Source: Clostridia bacterium | GTDB taxonomy: Bacteria > Bacillota > Clostridia > Christensenellales > Aristaeellaceae | DNA: 64,000 bases | Assembly (NCBI GenBank): GCA_017447185.1 | Contig: JAFSOC010000015.1 | Location: 248,672 to 312,671 of the forward strand | Reading direction: 5' to 3' | Shown here: positions 36,612-44,946 of the stretch, one piece after another | How positions within the stretch are numbered: the first letter of the stretch is position 1 | Layout of the letters: every line of letters begins with the position of its first letter | Made by a program: the position numbers and the translations under genes | The notes under the pieces: model-generated | Seen by the model: the letters and a program-made list of their open reading frames with translations, nothing else | Told to the model about the DNA's origin: nothing | Database searches by the model: none

Positions 36612-38051
36612 ATGGCAGAATATCTTTTTTCAATCCGAAGGGACGGAAATGCGCAGCTTGACAGCTATGAAGGAAAAGAATCCCATATTGTGATTCCGGA
36701 TCAGTTCGAAGGAAAACCGGTAACAGCTATAGCTGATAACGCATTTTCCTGGCTTTCCTCGATCCAGTCTGTGGTGATTCCTGAAACCGTTACGATCCTT
36801 GGAGAAGCTGCTTTCTCCTGGTGTGAATCACTTGTTTCTGTTTCCATTCCGCAAACTGTAAAGATAATCGGTGAATGGTGCTTTATCGGCTGTTCTTCTC
36901 TGAAGAGTATTTCCATTCCTCCGTCTGTTAAAAAAATCAACTATTCAACTTTCCAGTCCTGTTCTTCCCTTTCAACTGTTTCTCTGCCGGATTCACTTCA
37001 GTATATCGGACCTGAAGCCTTTGCTGAATGTCGCAGCCTTCGATATATAACACTTCCGAAGAATCTTACTGAGCTTGGCGATAATGCGTTTGCCTCGTGT
37101 GATGCGCTTACATCCGTCAACATTCCTGACCGGATGCAAAAAATCGGGAATGGGGCTTTTTCAGGCTGCACAGCTCTTTCCACAATCGATATTTCTTCAG
37201 AACATCCTGTCTTTATGTCTGATGAAAATGTCCTGATCAATAAAAAAGATCATCATCTGTTTTTCTATCCATTCGAAAAACGGGATAAGGAATACATTGT
37301 TCCGGATACAGTAGTCACCATTGATGAAGAAGCTTTCGCCAACCGGATCCATCTGGAATCCGTTATACTTCCTGAATCTGTTCATGTTATTGAACAGAAG
37401 GCTTTTTATGGATGTAAAAATCTGAAATCCATTTCTCTTCCCGAAAGTATAACCAGGATTTCACCAAACGCGTTCCATGGCTGTTCTTCCCTTGAATCCA
37501 TTCATCTCCCATCCGGACTCAACACGATTGATTATTCACTGTTTTATGCATGTGCTTCCCTTGCTGAAATTACGATTCCTGATTCAGTGCGATTTATATC
37601 TTCCTGCGCTTTCAGCGGGTGCAGTGCACTGAAAACACTGAATCTGCCCGAAGGAATCATCGATATTGGTGAATCTGCGTTTGAAGGATGCCGCTCTCTC
37701 GAGAGTATTGTCCTTCCGAAAACACTTCGGACTCTTGGTGTTCATACATTTGGCTCCTGCACGATGCTTGAGGATGTTACGATCCAGTCCGGCCTGAAAG
37801 TGCTTCCTTCCATGGCTTTTTCACGTTGTGAAAACCTGAATCATATTATACTTCCGGACACACTGGAAGAAATCTCATCTGAAGCATTTGTTAATTGCGA
37901 AAACCTCCTTTCACTTCAGATTCCAAAGAATGTTTCCTTTATAGAACCTGATGCTTTTGCGGAATGCCGGCATTTGATGCTTTTTGTATATCCTGATTCG
38001 TATGCGAAAGATTATGCGCTCGACAGAGATATTCTGTTTTCAGAAGTATAA
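36612..38051 (+). CDS. BspA-type leucine-rich repeat protein without a signal peptide
   Basis: A 479-residue protein made almost entirely of about 18 tandem LRR_5 repeats of roughly 23 residues with the pattern I-x-x-x-A-F-x-x-C-x-x-L-x-x-I-x-I-P-x-x-V. BspA proteins are usually surface adhesins, but this one starts straight into the fold with no signal sequence, sortase site or anchor, so it may be cytoplasmic or use another route. Such repeat arrays expand and contract easily. It follows the ROK kinase by 42 nt with a GAAGGAG site. Confidence 0.88.
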   Translation: MAEYLFSIRRDGNAQLDSYEGKESHIVIPDQFEGKPVTAIADNAFSWLSSIQSVVIPETVTILGEAAFSWCESLVSVSIPQTVKIIGEWCFIGCSSLKSISIPPSVKKINYSTFQSCSSLSTVSLPDSLQYIGPEAFAECRSLRYITLPKNLTELGDNAFASCDALTSVNIPDRMQKIGNGAFSGCTALSTIDISSEHPVFMSDENVLINKKDHHLFFYPFEKRDKEYIVPDTVVTIDEEAFANRIHLESVILPESVHVIEQKAFYGCKNLKSISLPESITRISPNAFHGCSSLESIHLPSGLNTIDYSLFYACASLAEITIPDSVRFISSCAFSGCSALKTLNLPEGIIDIGESAFEGCRSLESIVLPKTLRTLGVHTFGSCTMLEDVTIQSGLKVLPSMAFSRCENLNHIILPDTLEEISSEAFVNCENLLSLQIPKNVSFIEPDAFAECRHLMLFVYPDSYAKDYALDRDILFSEV

Positions 38052-38064
38052 ATATTTATAAGTA

Positions 38065-38097
38065 AAAAAGCGAGGGCTGCTGATCTAGCAGCCCTCG
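38065..38097 (-). terminator. Terminator after the SPFH gene
   Basis: CGAGGGCTGCT and AGCAGCCCTCG form an 11-bp stem around GATCT; on the minus strand it runs into a T tract (AAAAAA at 38065-38070). It also lies between two convergent genes. Confidence 0.9.
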
Positions 38098-38111
38098 TAA
38101 GTTTATTATAC

Positions 38112-39161
38112 TTACTGTTTTGCTCCGCATTCAGGACAGAACTTGGTTCCGGCAGGGATCTCTTTTCCGCAGCTGGTACAGAAAGCACCGGCATTCTGTT
38201 TTGCACCGCATTCAGGGCAGAATTTGGAGCCGGCAGGCACAGCGGCACCGCATGCAGAACATACTGCTCCTGCGACTTTTCCGGTTGCTGCGGGTGCAGC
38301 TGTATTTCCAAGAGAATGTGCAAACATCTGCCCCATTGCTGCACCGGCACCCATTCCAACACCCATACCAGCCATACCATTTCCGTCATTGTTAGCAGCC
38401 TCACGAATCGCTTCTGCAGCCTGATACTTTGCGTACTGATCCAGATTGCCAAGAACGCCCATGGATGTGCGTTTGTCCATGGATTTTTCTACTTCTTCGG
38501 GAAGAGAGATATTTTCAATTATGAAGCTGCAAAGAGTCAGACCAAGGGCCGCAAGTTTCGGATTGATGGACTGCATTGCATAATTGGCAAGTTCATCATA
38601 ATTGGCAGCCAGATCCAGCGCAGGAATTTTGCTTTCAGCGATAGCATCGCTAAGTCCACTTACCAGCGTCCGTTTGATTTGGCCTTCAACACCTTCTACA
38701 GTGAATAATGCAGCCGTACCGAATACTTCTTTCAGGAATGTAACAGGATCAGATACGCGGAAGCTGTAAATACCAAATGCCCTAAGGCGAATCATTCCAA
38801 ATTCGGCATCCCGCATCATTACAGGATTGCTTGTTCCCCATTTCATGTCAAGGAACTGTTTCGTGTTGATAAAATACACATCTGCTTTGAAAGGACTGTT
38901 GAAACCGTATTTCCAGCTTTTCAGCGCAGTAAGTACCGGCATATTGCTGGTTTGCAGTTCATAACGGCCGGGCTCAAAAACGTCAGCTATTTCTCCCTCA
39001 TTCACAAAAATGGCAACCTGGCTTTCACGCACAGTCAGCTGTGCACCCATCATGATTTCTTTGCCGTTCATATCATATTTATGAACCATGGTTTTTCCGG
39101 AATTGTCGGTCCACTCGATAACGTCAATCAGCTGGCCTTTAATCATGTTCAGAATACCCAT
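38112..39161 (-). CDS. SPFH-domain protein with C-terminal zinc ribbons
   Basis: A 349-residue protein. The N-terminal and central part is an SPFH/stomatin-like domain of the YdjI type (V-I-E-W-T-D near the start, E-P-G-R-Y-E-L and a helical stretch near 245). Gly/Ala/Met-rich residues link to two zinc ribbons at the C terminus (C-S-A-C...C-P-E-C and C-T-S-C...C-P-E-C). YdjI-type proteins associate with phage-shock-like membrane stress systems in Bacillus; that role is by analogy. No PspA-like gene is seen nearby. Confidence 0.85.
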   Translation of the reverse strand: MGILNMIKGQLIDVIEWTDNSGKTMVHKYDMNGKEIMMGAQLTVRESQVAIFVNEGEIADVFEPGRYELQTSNMPVLTALKSWKYGFNSPFKADVYFINTKQFLDMKWGTSNPVMMRDAEFGMIRLRAFGIYSFRVSDPVTFLKEVFGTAALFTVEGVEGQIKRTLVSGLSDAIAESKIPALDLAANYDELANYAMQSINPKLAALGLTLCSFIIENISLPEEVEKSMDKRTSMGVLGNLDQYAKYQAAEAIREAANNDGNGMAGMGVGMGAGAAMGQMFAHSLGNTAAPAATGKVAGAVCSACGAAVPAGSKFCPECGAKQNAGAFCTSCGKEIPAGTKFCPECGAKQ

Positions 39162-39198
39162 TGCAAAACCCTCCCTGATTATTTATTCGTTTGTATCC

Positions 39199-40014
39199 TT
39201 ATTCCGCCGCGTCTGCACACAAAACATAGAGCGACGGTAAAATACGAATTTCGCTGATCTGAAGGTCAAGCCCGAAAAATTCCTTCAGGTGAGCGATCCC
39301 ATCTGAAATATGTTCAGTAAGTACGGTAGTCATTTTTTCGCCTGTCACTGAAGATTCAACACCGTACAGCGGGCAGCACAGTACAAGGATTCTCCCGTTT
39401 GTATGAACGGTGGGAAGAATATGAAACCCTTCAACGTCACCACCGAAAGAGTTGCGCAGTGCAAGTTCCAGCCTGTCAGCGCCGTAATGCCAGCGACCTT
39501 CCAGTTTATCAGATTCAGTAGAGTTAGGCTGTGCAAGTTCAACAAGCAGGCAGGGACGGTCAGGATCCATTCTGCTCCGAAGCAGACGCATATTCCTCAC
39601 AAGATCATCTTTATGTTCAATACGGCCGGTTAAAAGTTTACGGAAAAAGTCATGCCGGCATTCCTGCAGCATATCAATTTCACGGAACCGGTCGTTTGAG
39701 AAATCGGCATGAATCCTGTTCAGCAGGATGTTCAGTTCATTCAGATAACGTAATACTTCCTCGGATGTTGTTCCAGCCTGGAAAATCGGTACATTCGGAT
39801 AGTTCTCCTGAAGGTATGCGAGGATCTTTTTTTCTTCTTCAGGGTTAACTGCGACAGCAATTCCGTCTGCGTGATGTTTTGAGAGACTGTCCAGTGTGCC
39901 CTCATAATCATGCCGGATATGCGGCTGCTTAAAGCCTTGTCTTTCCCAGTTTTCAACCTGTTCAAACGCTTCCAGCACGTCGTCCCGATCGGAGACAAGC
40001 AACAGTTTGTACAT
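39199..40014 (-). CDS. Receiver-like protein without an output domain
   Basis: I recognise no exact family. A 271-residue protein whose first 105 residues look like a response-regulator fold (K-L-L-L-V-S-D-R-D-D, then I-A-V-A-V-N-P and V-P-I-F-Q-A-G-T). The next segment, E-C-R-H-D-F-F-R-K-L-L-T-G-R, resembles the linker seen between receiver and AraC-type domains in YesN-like regulators, but no HTH follows. It may be a regulator that has lost its DNA-binding end or one that acts by protein contact. It is divergent from the GT1 gene. Confidence 0.65.
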   Translation of the reverse strand: MYKLLLVSDRDDVLEAFEQVENWERQGFKQPHIRHDYEGTLDSLSKHHADGIAVAVNPEEEKKILAYLQENYPNVPIFQAGTTSEEVLRYLNELNILLNRIHADFSNDRFREIDMLQECRHDFFRKLLTGRIEHKDDLVRNMRLLRSRMDPDRPCLLVELAQPNSTESDKLEGRWHYGADRLELALRNSFGGDVEGFHILPTVHTNGRILVLCCPLYGVESSVTGEKMTTVLTEHISDGIAHLKEFFGLDLQISEIRILPSLYVLCADAAE

Positions 40015-40173
40015 CCGCAGACCTCCATTATCAAGCGGTTTGAATCCGCCGCAGTGGATATTATACCCTCTTCATGCAGATTATGCAATTATTTCCGGTA
40101 TTTTTCGTGCATTCCGGTATGCCCGGACAGCCTTCATCCTCTGCCTTTAATCTTTTGAAATTCAATCAGGACA

Positions 40174-40202
40174 TTGAAGCTTCTTTAAACCTGCGATATA
40201 AT
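40174..40202 (+). promoter_or_regulatory. Promoter for the GT1 glycosyltransferase
   Basis: TTGAAG (40174-40179) and a perfect TATAAT (40197-40202) are 17 nt apart. The predicted start near 40209 shows that the open frame running left to 40074 is not coding. Confidence 0.8.
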
Positions 40203-40238
40203 TTTGATAACAAAGAATATTCTGATGAGGTGTACGGA

Positions 40239-41486
40239 TTGAACATAACAATGGTGACCATGGGATCGGCCGGTGATGTCAGGCCATATATTGTGCTTGG
40301 AAATGAATTGAAGAAGCGTGGACACAATATAACCCTTGCTGCTTTTTCTTCCTTTGCGTGTATGTCTGAAGAAGCCGGCTTACCTTTCTTTCCTTTGAGC
40401 GGAAATGCGGAAAAATTTATCTCTTCCATTATGAATCCGGACACGAACGCGGTTACATATCTTCCCAGATTATATAAAATGCTTCACGCAATTGTTCCGG
40501 ATCTTTTGCGTGATCTTGAAGACAGCTGCAAAAACGCTGATGCCATGATATGCAATTACTTTGGATCTGTTTATTATTCCATTGCTGAAAAACTACATAT
40601 TCCATGTATTCAGACTCATTTTTTTCCAATGGATCCGACTGCGGCAATTCCAATGTCGTCTTTCAGAAACCAGAATCTTGGACCAGCAATGAATAAGCTG
40701 ACTTATAAATTCGCTTATTATGCAATTGGAACGGTTGAAGGAATACTTCTGTCGGGCTGGCGAAAGAAAAGCAATATCACAAAACGAAAGCCGTCCACCC
40801 ATCCCGTATACCGAATCGGAAACCATGAAATTCCTGTCATTTATGCCATCAGTCCATCCGTTTTTCCACGCCCTTCAGAATGGCCGGATAATCTTAAAAT
40901 GGCTGGTTTTCTGTTTGATTCTTCCAGCTGTGAATGGGAACCGCCAAAAGATTTGGAAGATTTTCTTTCCATTGGGGAAAAACCTGTTTATATCGGATTT
41001 GGCTCCATGCGGACCGGAGATATGAATCATATGCTTTCAATTATTCTTCGATCTCTGCATGCTGCCGGTCTGCGTGCCGTTATCAGCGGTGCACTTATCG
41101 GAAATAACCACAAATCTAATCGAAAAGTATATTTTGCTGACAGGTATGTTCCTCATGACTGGCTTTTTCCGCGCGTTTCCGCTGTCATTCATCACGGAGG
41201 TGCCGGTACCGTTGCTGCAGGGCTGCGCTGGGGATGTCCCACATGGGTTCTTCCTTTTGCCGGTGACCAGCCATTCTGGGGAATGCAGGTATGGCGCATC
41301 GGCTGCGGGCCAAGACCAATTTCGCGTGAAAAAATAACTGTACAAAAGTTTACAGAAGGTCTGCTTGATCTTACTTCTCACGCTGAATATAAAAAAAGGG
41401 CGGCGGATATTGCAGACCGTCTGTCAAAGGAAAACGGTAAGTCTACCGCCGCAGATCTGATTGAGTCGTTTATCCGGGAATGGTAA
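40239..41486 (+). CDS. GT1-family glycosyltransferase (UGT/MGT-like)
   Basis: A 415-residue GT-B enzyme. The N-terminal acceptor domain begins N-I-T-M-V-T-M-G-S-A-G-D-V-R-P-Y, and the donor domain has F-G-S-M and the nucleotide-sugar motif H-H-G-G-A-G-T-V-A-A-G-L-R-W-G. It resembles sterol or macrolide glucosyltransferases of the UGT group. The TTG at 40239 has a GATGAGG site 8 nt upstream; an ATG at 40251 is a backup. The acceptor is unknown; glycolipids and natural products are both possible. Its end overlaps the convergent permease by 17 nt. Confidence 0.85.
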   Translation: MNITMVTMGSAGDVRPYIVLGNELKKRGHNITLAAFSSFACMSEEAGLPFFPLSGNAEKFISSIMNPDTNAVTYLPRLYKMLHAIVPDLLRDLEDSCKNADAMICNYFGSVYYSIAEKLHIPCIQTHFFPMDPTAAIPMSSFRNQNLGPAMNKLTYKFAYYAIGTVEGILLSGWRKKSNITKRKPSTHPVYRIGNHEIPVIYAISPSVFPRPSEWPDNLKMAGFLFDSSSCEWEPPKDLEDFLSIGEKPVYIGFGSMRTGDMNHMLSIILRSLHAAGLRAVISGALIGNNHKSNRKVYFADRYVPHDWLFPRVSAVIHHGGAGTVAAGLRWGCPTWVLPFAGDQPFWGMQVWRIGCGPRPISREKITVQKFTEGLLDLTSHAEYKKRAADIADRLSKENGKSTAADLIESFIREW

Positions 41487-42249
41487 TTTCCCTTGTTTTT
41501 TCCCCTGTAAATAGTTTAATCAGAAGTCCTGGAACTTCCGTAATCAGCAATACAAGCAAAATCATCATCAGCGCATATGCATATATTTCTGCATATTCAC
41601 TTGAATAACCGCTAAGGAAAACCGCTTTTCCGAGGGAATCGCGTGACTGAACAAGATATTCGGCAGAAACAGCAACTTTTATTCCCATTCCGGCTGCATT
41701 TATAAAGGCTTGCTTCAGATATCCGGATATTAAAGGAAGATAAACATTTGCCGCCACACGGAAACTGAATCCGCTGTTCATCCGGTAAACATCTATCAGT
41801 TCCTGACTGATTGAACGGGTTCCTTCATATACTGCTTCACTGAAGATCGGCATAAGGACCATACATGTGGCAGCAACTGGAACAGAATGGTATGATATCG
41901 TGGACATTATCAGAATAACAAGAACAATCATGGGAATAGACCGCAGAAAAATCATAACAGGTCTGAATAAAGAATAGATCCATTCCCTGTACGCTTCCGC
42001 AAGGCCAATCAGAATTCCTGCACCCGCTGACAAAAGGAGTGCTTCTGCAACATGAAGAAGCGTTACACCTATTTTCTTATATGTTGCTCCGGATGAAAGC
42101 AACCTGAAAAAGGCCTGCCCGATTTCAGGCAGACCGGGAAAAACAATCCTGTTTCCTTTCAGAAATCCACCTGTATGCAGGAAAAAACCAATCAGGAGAA
42201 TTCCTGCACAAAAGGCCAGAAAGGATTTTTTCTTATTGTTTTGCTTCAT
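41470..42249 (-). CDS. ABC importer permease (SsuC/TauC-like)
   Basis: A 259-residue protein with about six membrane helices and an E-A-Y-R-E-W...P loop resembling the EAA coupling motif of binding-protein-dependent permeases (G-L-A-E-A-Y-R-E-W; later I-S-Q-E-L). It overlaps the binding-protein gene by 17 nt. This family imports sulfonates, nitrate, thiamine precursors and similar small solutes; the substrate here is open. No ATPase gene follows; the next gene downstream is on the other strand. Confidence 0.8.
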   Translation of the reverse strand: MKQNNKKKSFLAFCAGILLIGFFLHTGGFLKGNRIVFPGLPEIGQAFFRLLSSGATYKKIGVTLLHVAEALLLSAGAGILIGLAEAYREWIYSLFRPVMIFLRSIPMIVLVILIMSTISYHSVPVAATCMVLMPIFSEAVYEGTRSISQELIDVYRMNSGFSFRVAANVYLPLISGYLKQAFINAAGMGIKVAVSAEYLVQSRDSLGKAVFLSGYSSEYAEIYAYALMMILLVLLITEVPGLLIKLFTGEKTREITIPG

Positions 42250-43165
42250 AATAGAAATCGTCTGCCGGGATTTCTCCTCCGAACTGTTTCAGATCAATTT
42301 CCGCGACAAATTCAATTTGTTCTTTTGCTTCAGATGCATACAGAAAACGGATGCTGCATCCCGGAAGTGATTTCAGTACGACAGGTTCAGCTTTAACAAT
42401 TTCCATGGCAACAACTGTTTTTGCAACTGATTCCGGATCGTTTTCACAGAGTTCGGCAGCTGCGCGGATTTTTTCCAGCCAGCCAGAGATCAGTTCCGGG
42501 TTTTCAGCTGACGTTTTTTCCTTTACAAACACACCTGCCTGCGGGAATCCATCATAACCGGTTAATTCCTTATAAAGATCATTCAGCGCAATGGAAGAAA
42601 TTACAATATCCTGCTTCTGTGCATTCATTTTGGCGGCGGTAATGGCGGGTTCTGCTGTCATTACAATAGTTTCCGATTCTTCCTCATTCATGAGCAGTGC
42701 CTGTGTATCAGATGCACCGATCTTGTAATCAACTTCTCCGGGAACAATTCCCTTCTTTTCAAGAAGATAAAGTGCAATGGAAGAATTAATGGTGTTTTCA
42801 CCAAAAAGGACCAGTTTTCTTCCATTGATCATATCCGGTGTAAAATTTTCGAGCCTGGAGGCAAAAACCAGATTGCCCCACGTGATGACAGCCGCAAGAC
42901 GATAAGTGGAATTCCCTGCTTTAAACAGTTTTGCTCCGGCGTTGATCGGAGCGATAATCATATCAGCTTCCTGGTTGCCAAAATAATGGCCTATTTCATC
43001 GGCTCCGATGGTCCGAATAACCTCAGGGTGTTCTGTATAGATGCCTGCAATGGCAATGGAAGGTGCTCCGGTAGGAGTTACGATCAGGAATTCATTTTCA
43101 GCAACAGAATTTACTGTGAACATCATGAGAATTGCAGCAAGCACTATGGAAATAATCTTTTTCAT
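42233..43165 (-). CDS. ABC importer substrate-binding protein (SsuA/NMT1-like)
   Basis: A 310-residue protein from the ATG at 43165 (AAGGAGT site 7 nt upstream); a longer frame to 43210 adds a basic stretch that would spoil the signal peptide. A signal peptide (about 1-22, M-K-K-I-I-S-I-V-L) is followed by a type II periplasmic-binding fold. No lipobox Cys is seen. The gene starts 4 nt after the TM1266 stop and overlaps the permease, so all three are one unit. Substrate unknown. Confidence 0.82.
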   Translation of the reverse strand: MKKIISIVLAAILMMFTVNSVAENEFLIVTPTGAPSIAIAGIYTEHPEVIRTIGADEIGHYFGNQEADMIIAPINAGAKLFKAGNSTYRLAAVITWGNLVFASRLENFTPDMINGRKLVLFGENTINSSIALYLLEKKGIVPGEVDYKIGASDTQALLMNEEESETIVMTAEPAITAAKMNAQKQDIVISSIALNDLYKELTGYDGFPQAGVFVKEKTSAENPELISGWLEKIRAAAELCENDPESVAKTVVAMEIVKAEPVVLKSLPGCSIRFLYASEAKEQIEFVAEIDLKQFGGEIPADDFYYEAKQ

Positions 43166-43169
43166 TTTT

Positions 43170-43442
43170 TTACTCCTTCTTTTCTTTGCTTTTTGATGGG
43201 ACCAAAGCACTTTTTACAATAATACCCGGGAGGTTACCGAGTTTACCGGTAAGCGCACCGATCTCATCGTTTGTTCCTTCTGTAATAAGGCCAATAACGG
43301 CTGTTCCGTCATTATGATTCGGGACGCCAATTCTTCCACGGATCAGGCTTCCGTATTTAGTGAGTACTTTGTTTACTTCATCAATACAGTCTCTGCAGTC
43401 GATTACAATTCCAATAAATCCGAGTCTTTTTTCAGTATTCAT
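43170..43442 (-). CDS. TM1266-family (iron-only hydrogenase system) regulator
   Basis: A 90-residue protein from the ATG at 43442 with a GGAGGAG site 8 nt upstream. It has an ACT-like or NikR C-terminal-like fold: R-L-G-F-I-G-I-V-I-D, I-R-G-R-I-G-V-P, then I-G-A-L-T-G-K-L-G-N-L-P-G. The family is named for its place beside [FeFe]-hydrogenase maturation genes. No hydrogenase gene is in this window; here it sits ahead of an ABC importer pair. Its start codon lies inside the last codons of a 49-codon ORF. Confidence 0.75.
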   Translation of the reverse strand: MNTEKRLGFIGIVIDCRDCIDEVNKVLTKYGSLIRGRIGVPNHNDGTAVIGLITEGTNDEIGALTGKLGNLPGIIVKSALVPSKSKEKKE

Positions 43443-43581
43443 CAAAGAACTCCTCCAAAGGGTCAGGATCAAAAAATGCACGGAACAAACCTATTCCGTG
43501 CATATCAATAAAGCCATATTGGATTCCCCCTTCCCATCTTGCGCCTTGATTTCTCTGAACGCTCAATCGGGTTCTTTTCAT
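43432..43581 (-). CDS. Small 49-codon ORF, leader peptide or small protein
   Basis: This ORF is below the usual size cut-off. It starts at ATG 43581 with a GAGGG site 7 nt upstream (43589-43593) and ends in TGA at 43434-43432, overlapping the TM1266 ORF by 11 nt. The peptide begins M-K-R-T-R-L-S-V-Q-R and ends in an acidic, aromatic tail (D-P-D-P-L-E-E-F-F-D-E-Y). It has no Cys and no membrane helix, and resembles nothing I know. Good ribosome site, unbroken frame and coupled overlap argue for translation; a perfect terminator-like hairpin inside it argues for a leader peptide role. Confidence 0.55.
   Translation of the reverse strand: MKRTRLSVQRNQGARWEGGIQYGFIDMHGIGLFRAFFDPDPLEEFFDEY
43471..43503 (-). 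terminator. Terminator-like hairpin inside the leader of TM1266 operon
   Basis: ATGCACGGAA (43476-43485) pairs with TTCCGTGCAT (43494-43503), a perfect 10-bp stem, and on the minus strand six T follow (the plus-strand A run 43471-43476 includes the base of the stem). It lies 29 nt upstream of the TM1266 ATG and within the 49-codon ORF, so it looks like an attenuator. Confidence 0.6.
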
Positions 43582-43649
43582 AAATCCGCCCTCTGCCTCA
43601 CCTGATGGCTTGGCTTTGGAATAGATCTCATGTATAGTTTATCACTGTG

Positions 43650-44930
43650 TTATGGTGTTTGCAACTTTTCTTTGGCAACTTCAAGTGCTTTTTTCAGCTG
43701 AATATCCTTTTCCAGATCTGCAAAATCATAAGTTCCAGGATCATCTTCCGGCCGTTCAACAATAATGTCAGGTGTAATACCGATTTCGTGAACTTTACTT
43801 CCTTTCGGCGTAAAATATTCAAGGATGGTCAGCTGGAAGCCTGCACCGCTGTTTCCCACATCAAGAACCGCCTGTACAATCCCTTTTCCAAAGGTCTTTG
43901 TACCGACTACCGTAGCATTTGCACAGTCACGCAGTGCACCTGTAAGGATTTCAGAAGAGCTTGCGGTCATTTCATTTACCAGAATCGTTATCGGAATTTC
44001 GGTCTTTCCGTCATACGTCGGATAAGAATGCTCTTCCATGCCGTTTTTATCTACAAGATAGCAGAGTTCACCTTTATCCATAAACAGATCGCCAATAACC
44101 CTGGCCTGTTCGACCCAGCCGCCTGTATTGTCACGAAGATCAATAATCAGCGATTTGGCACCCTGTTCAAGCAGTTCATTCAGAGCGTTTGTAAATTCCT
44201 TCTCTGCCTCACCCGCAAACTGATACATCGCAATATATCCGATTCCGGGCTCAATAATGGCACTTTCCACCTGATTGGTCTGTACTTCACGCCGTTCAAT
44301 ATTGAAAGTAATTTCTTCTTCCTTGCGCAGGAACGTAACGTCCACTTTTGTGCCGGGCTCACCTCTCATAATGCTGACAGCCTCATTGATTGTCTCGGCG
44401 TTGACAAACAGATCCTCACCGACTTTATATAGAATATCTCCGCGCATAACACCGGCTTCTTCTGCCGGGCTGCCCTTAAAAACCCTGCTGATTGTACAGG
44501 TGCCTGACTTGTTGTCTGTCAGGATCAGAACACCGATTCCAACATATTTACCTTCATCGTCTTCCTGCATCTGTGCAAACTCTTCCGGAGAATAATAAAA
44601 GGAATAAGGATCGTCCATCCCCGCCATAAGACCTTTGGCAGCATATTCGAGCATCTTTTGGTTATCTGCTCCAAAATAGAAATACTCCTGAACAGTTTCA
44701 TATATTTCCTCAAGCTCTGAAAACTTCGTCAGGCTGTTGAGATAATCATATTCCGCCTTTGTAATCGTAACCATACCATCTGACGATGAGCTGGCAGTAT
44801 TTGAGTTGGAATTGGTATTATTTCCGGTTCCAAACATGGATTCAAGTCTGGAACCGGAAACCATCATACAACCGCTGACAAGGAACATAACGGTCAGAAG
44901 AGAGACAGTGAGCAGGATTTTTTTCTTCAT
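43650..44930 (-). CDS. C-terminal processing peptidase, S41 family
   Basis: A 426-residue protein from the ATG at 44930 (AAAGGAAGG site 9 nt upstream). A signal peptide ends in a lipobox-like V-S-G-C, so it is probably a lipoprotein. A Ser/Asn-rich linker leads to a PDZ domain (about 130-210) and the S41 core with catalytic Ser in M-T-A-S-S-S-E-I and Lys in G-T-K-T-F-G-K-G. These proteases trim C termini of secreted proteins and can control wall enzymes. It lies 16 nt downstream of the CdaR-like regulator, in one transcript. Confidence 0.92.
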   Translation of the reverse strand: MKKKILLTVSLLTVMFLVSGCMMVSGSRLESMFGTGNNTNSNSNTASSSSDGMVTITKAEYDYLNSLTKFSELEEIYETVQEYFYFGADNQKMLEYAAKGLMAGMDDPYSFYYSPEEFAQMQEDDEGKYVGIGVLILTDNKSGTCTISRVFKGSPAEEAGVMRGDILYKVGEDLFVNAETINEAVSIMRGEPGTKVDVTFLRKEEEITFNIERREVQTNQVESAIIEPGIGYIAMYQFAGEAEKEFTNALNELLEQGAKSLIIDLRDNTGGWVEQARVIGDLFMDKGELCYLVDKNGMEEHSYPTYDGKTEIPITILVNEMTASSSEILTGALRDCANATVVGTKTFGKGIVQAVLDVGNSGAGFQLTILEYFTPKGSKVHEIGITPDIIVERPEDDPGTYDFADLEKDIQLKKALEVAKEKLQTP

Positions 44931-44946
44931 TACTGTAAACCTTCCT

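Noticed and set aside
40074..40238. N-terminal extension of the GT1 protein
   Set aside because: A promoter with its start at about 40209 lies within it, and the known fold begins at N-I-T-M.
41470..43165. Naming the ABC importer a sulfonate, nitrate or thiamine-precursor system
   Set aside because: Only the broad SsuA/NMT1 fold is visible, and no pathway genes lie nearby.
43595..43603. AGGTGAGGC on the minus strand, resembling the start of the M-box magnesium riboswitch
   Set aside because: The other conserved M-box loops are absent, and the following region reads as an ORF with a ribosome site.
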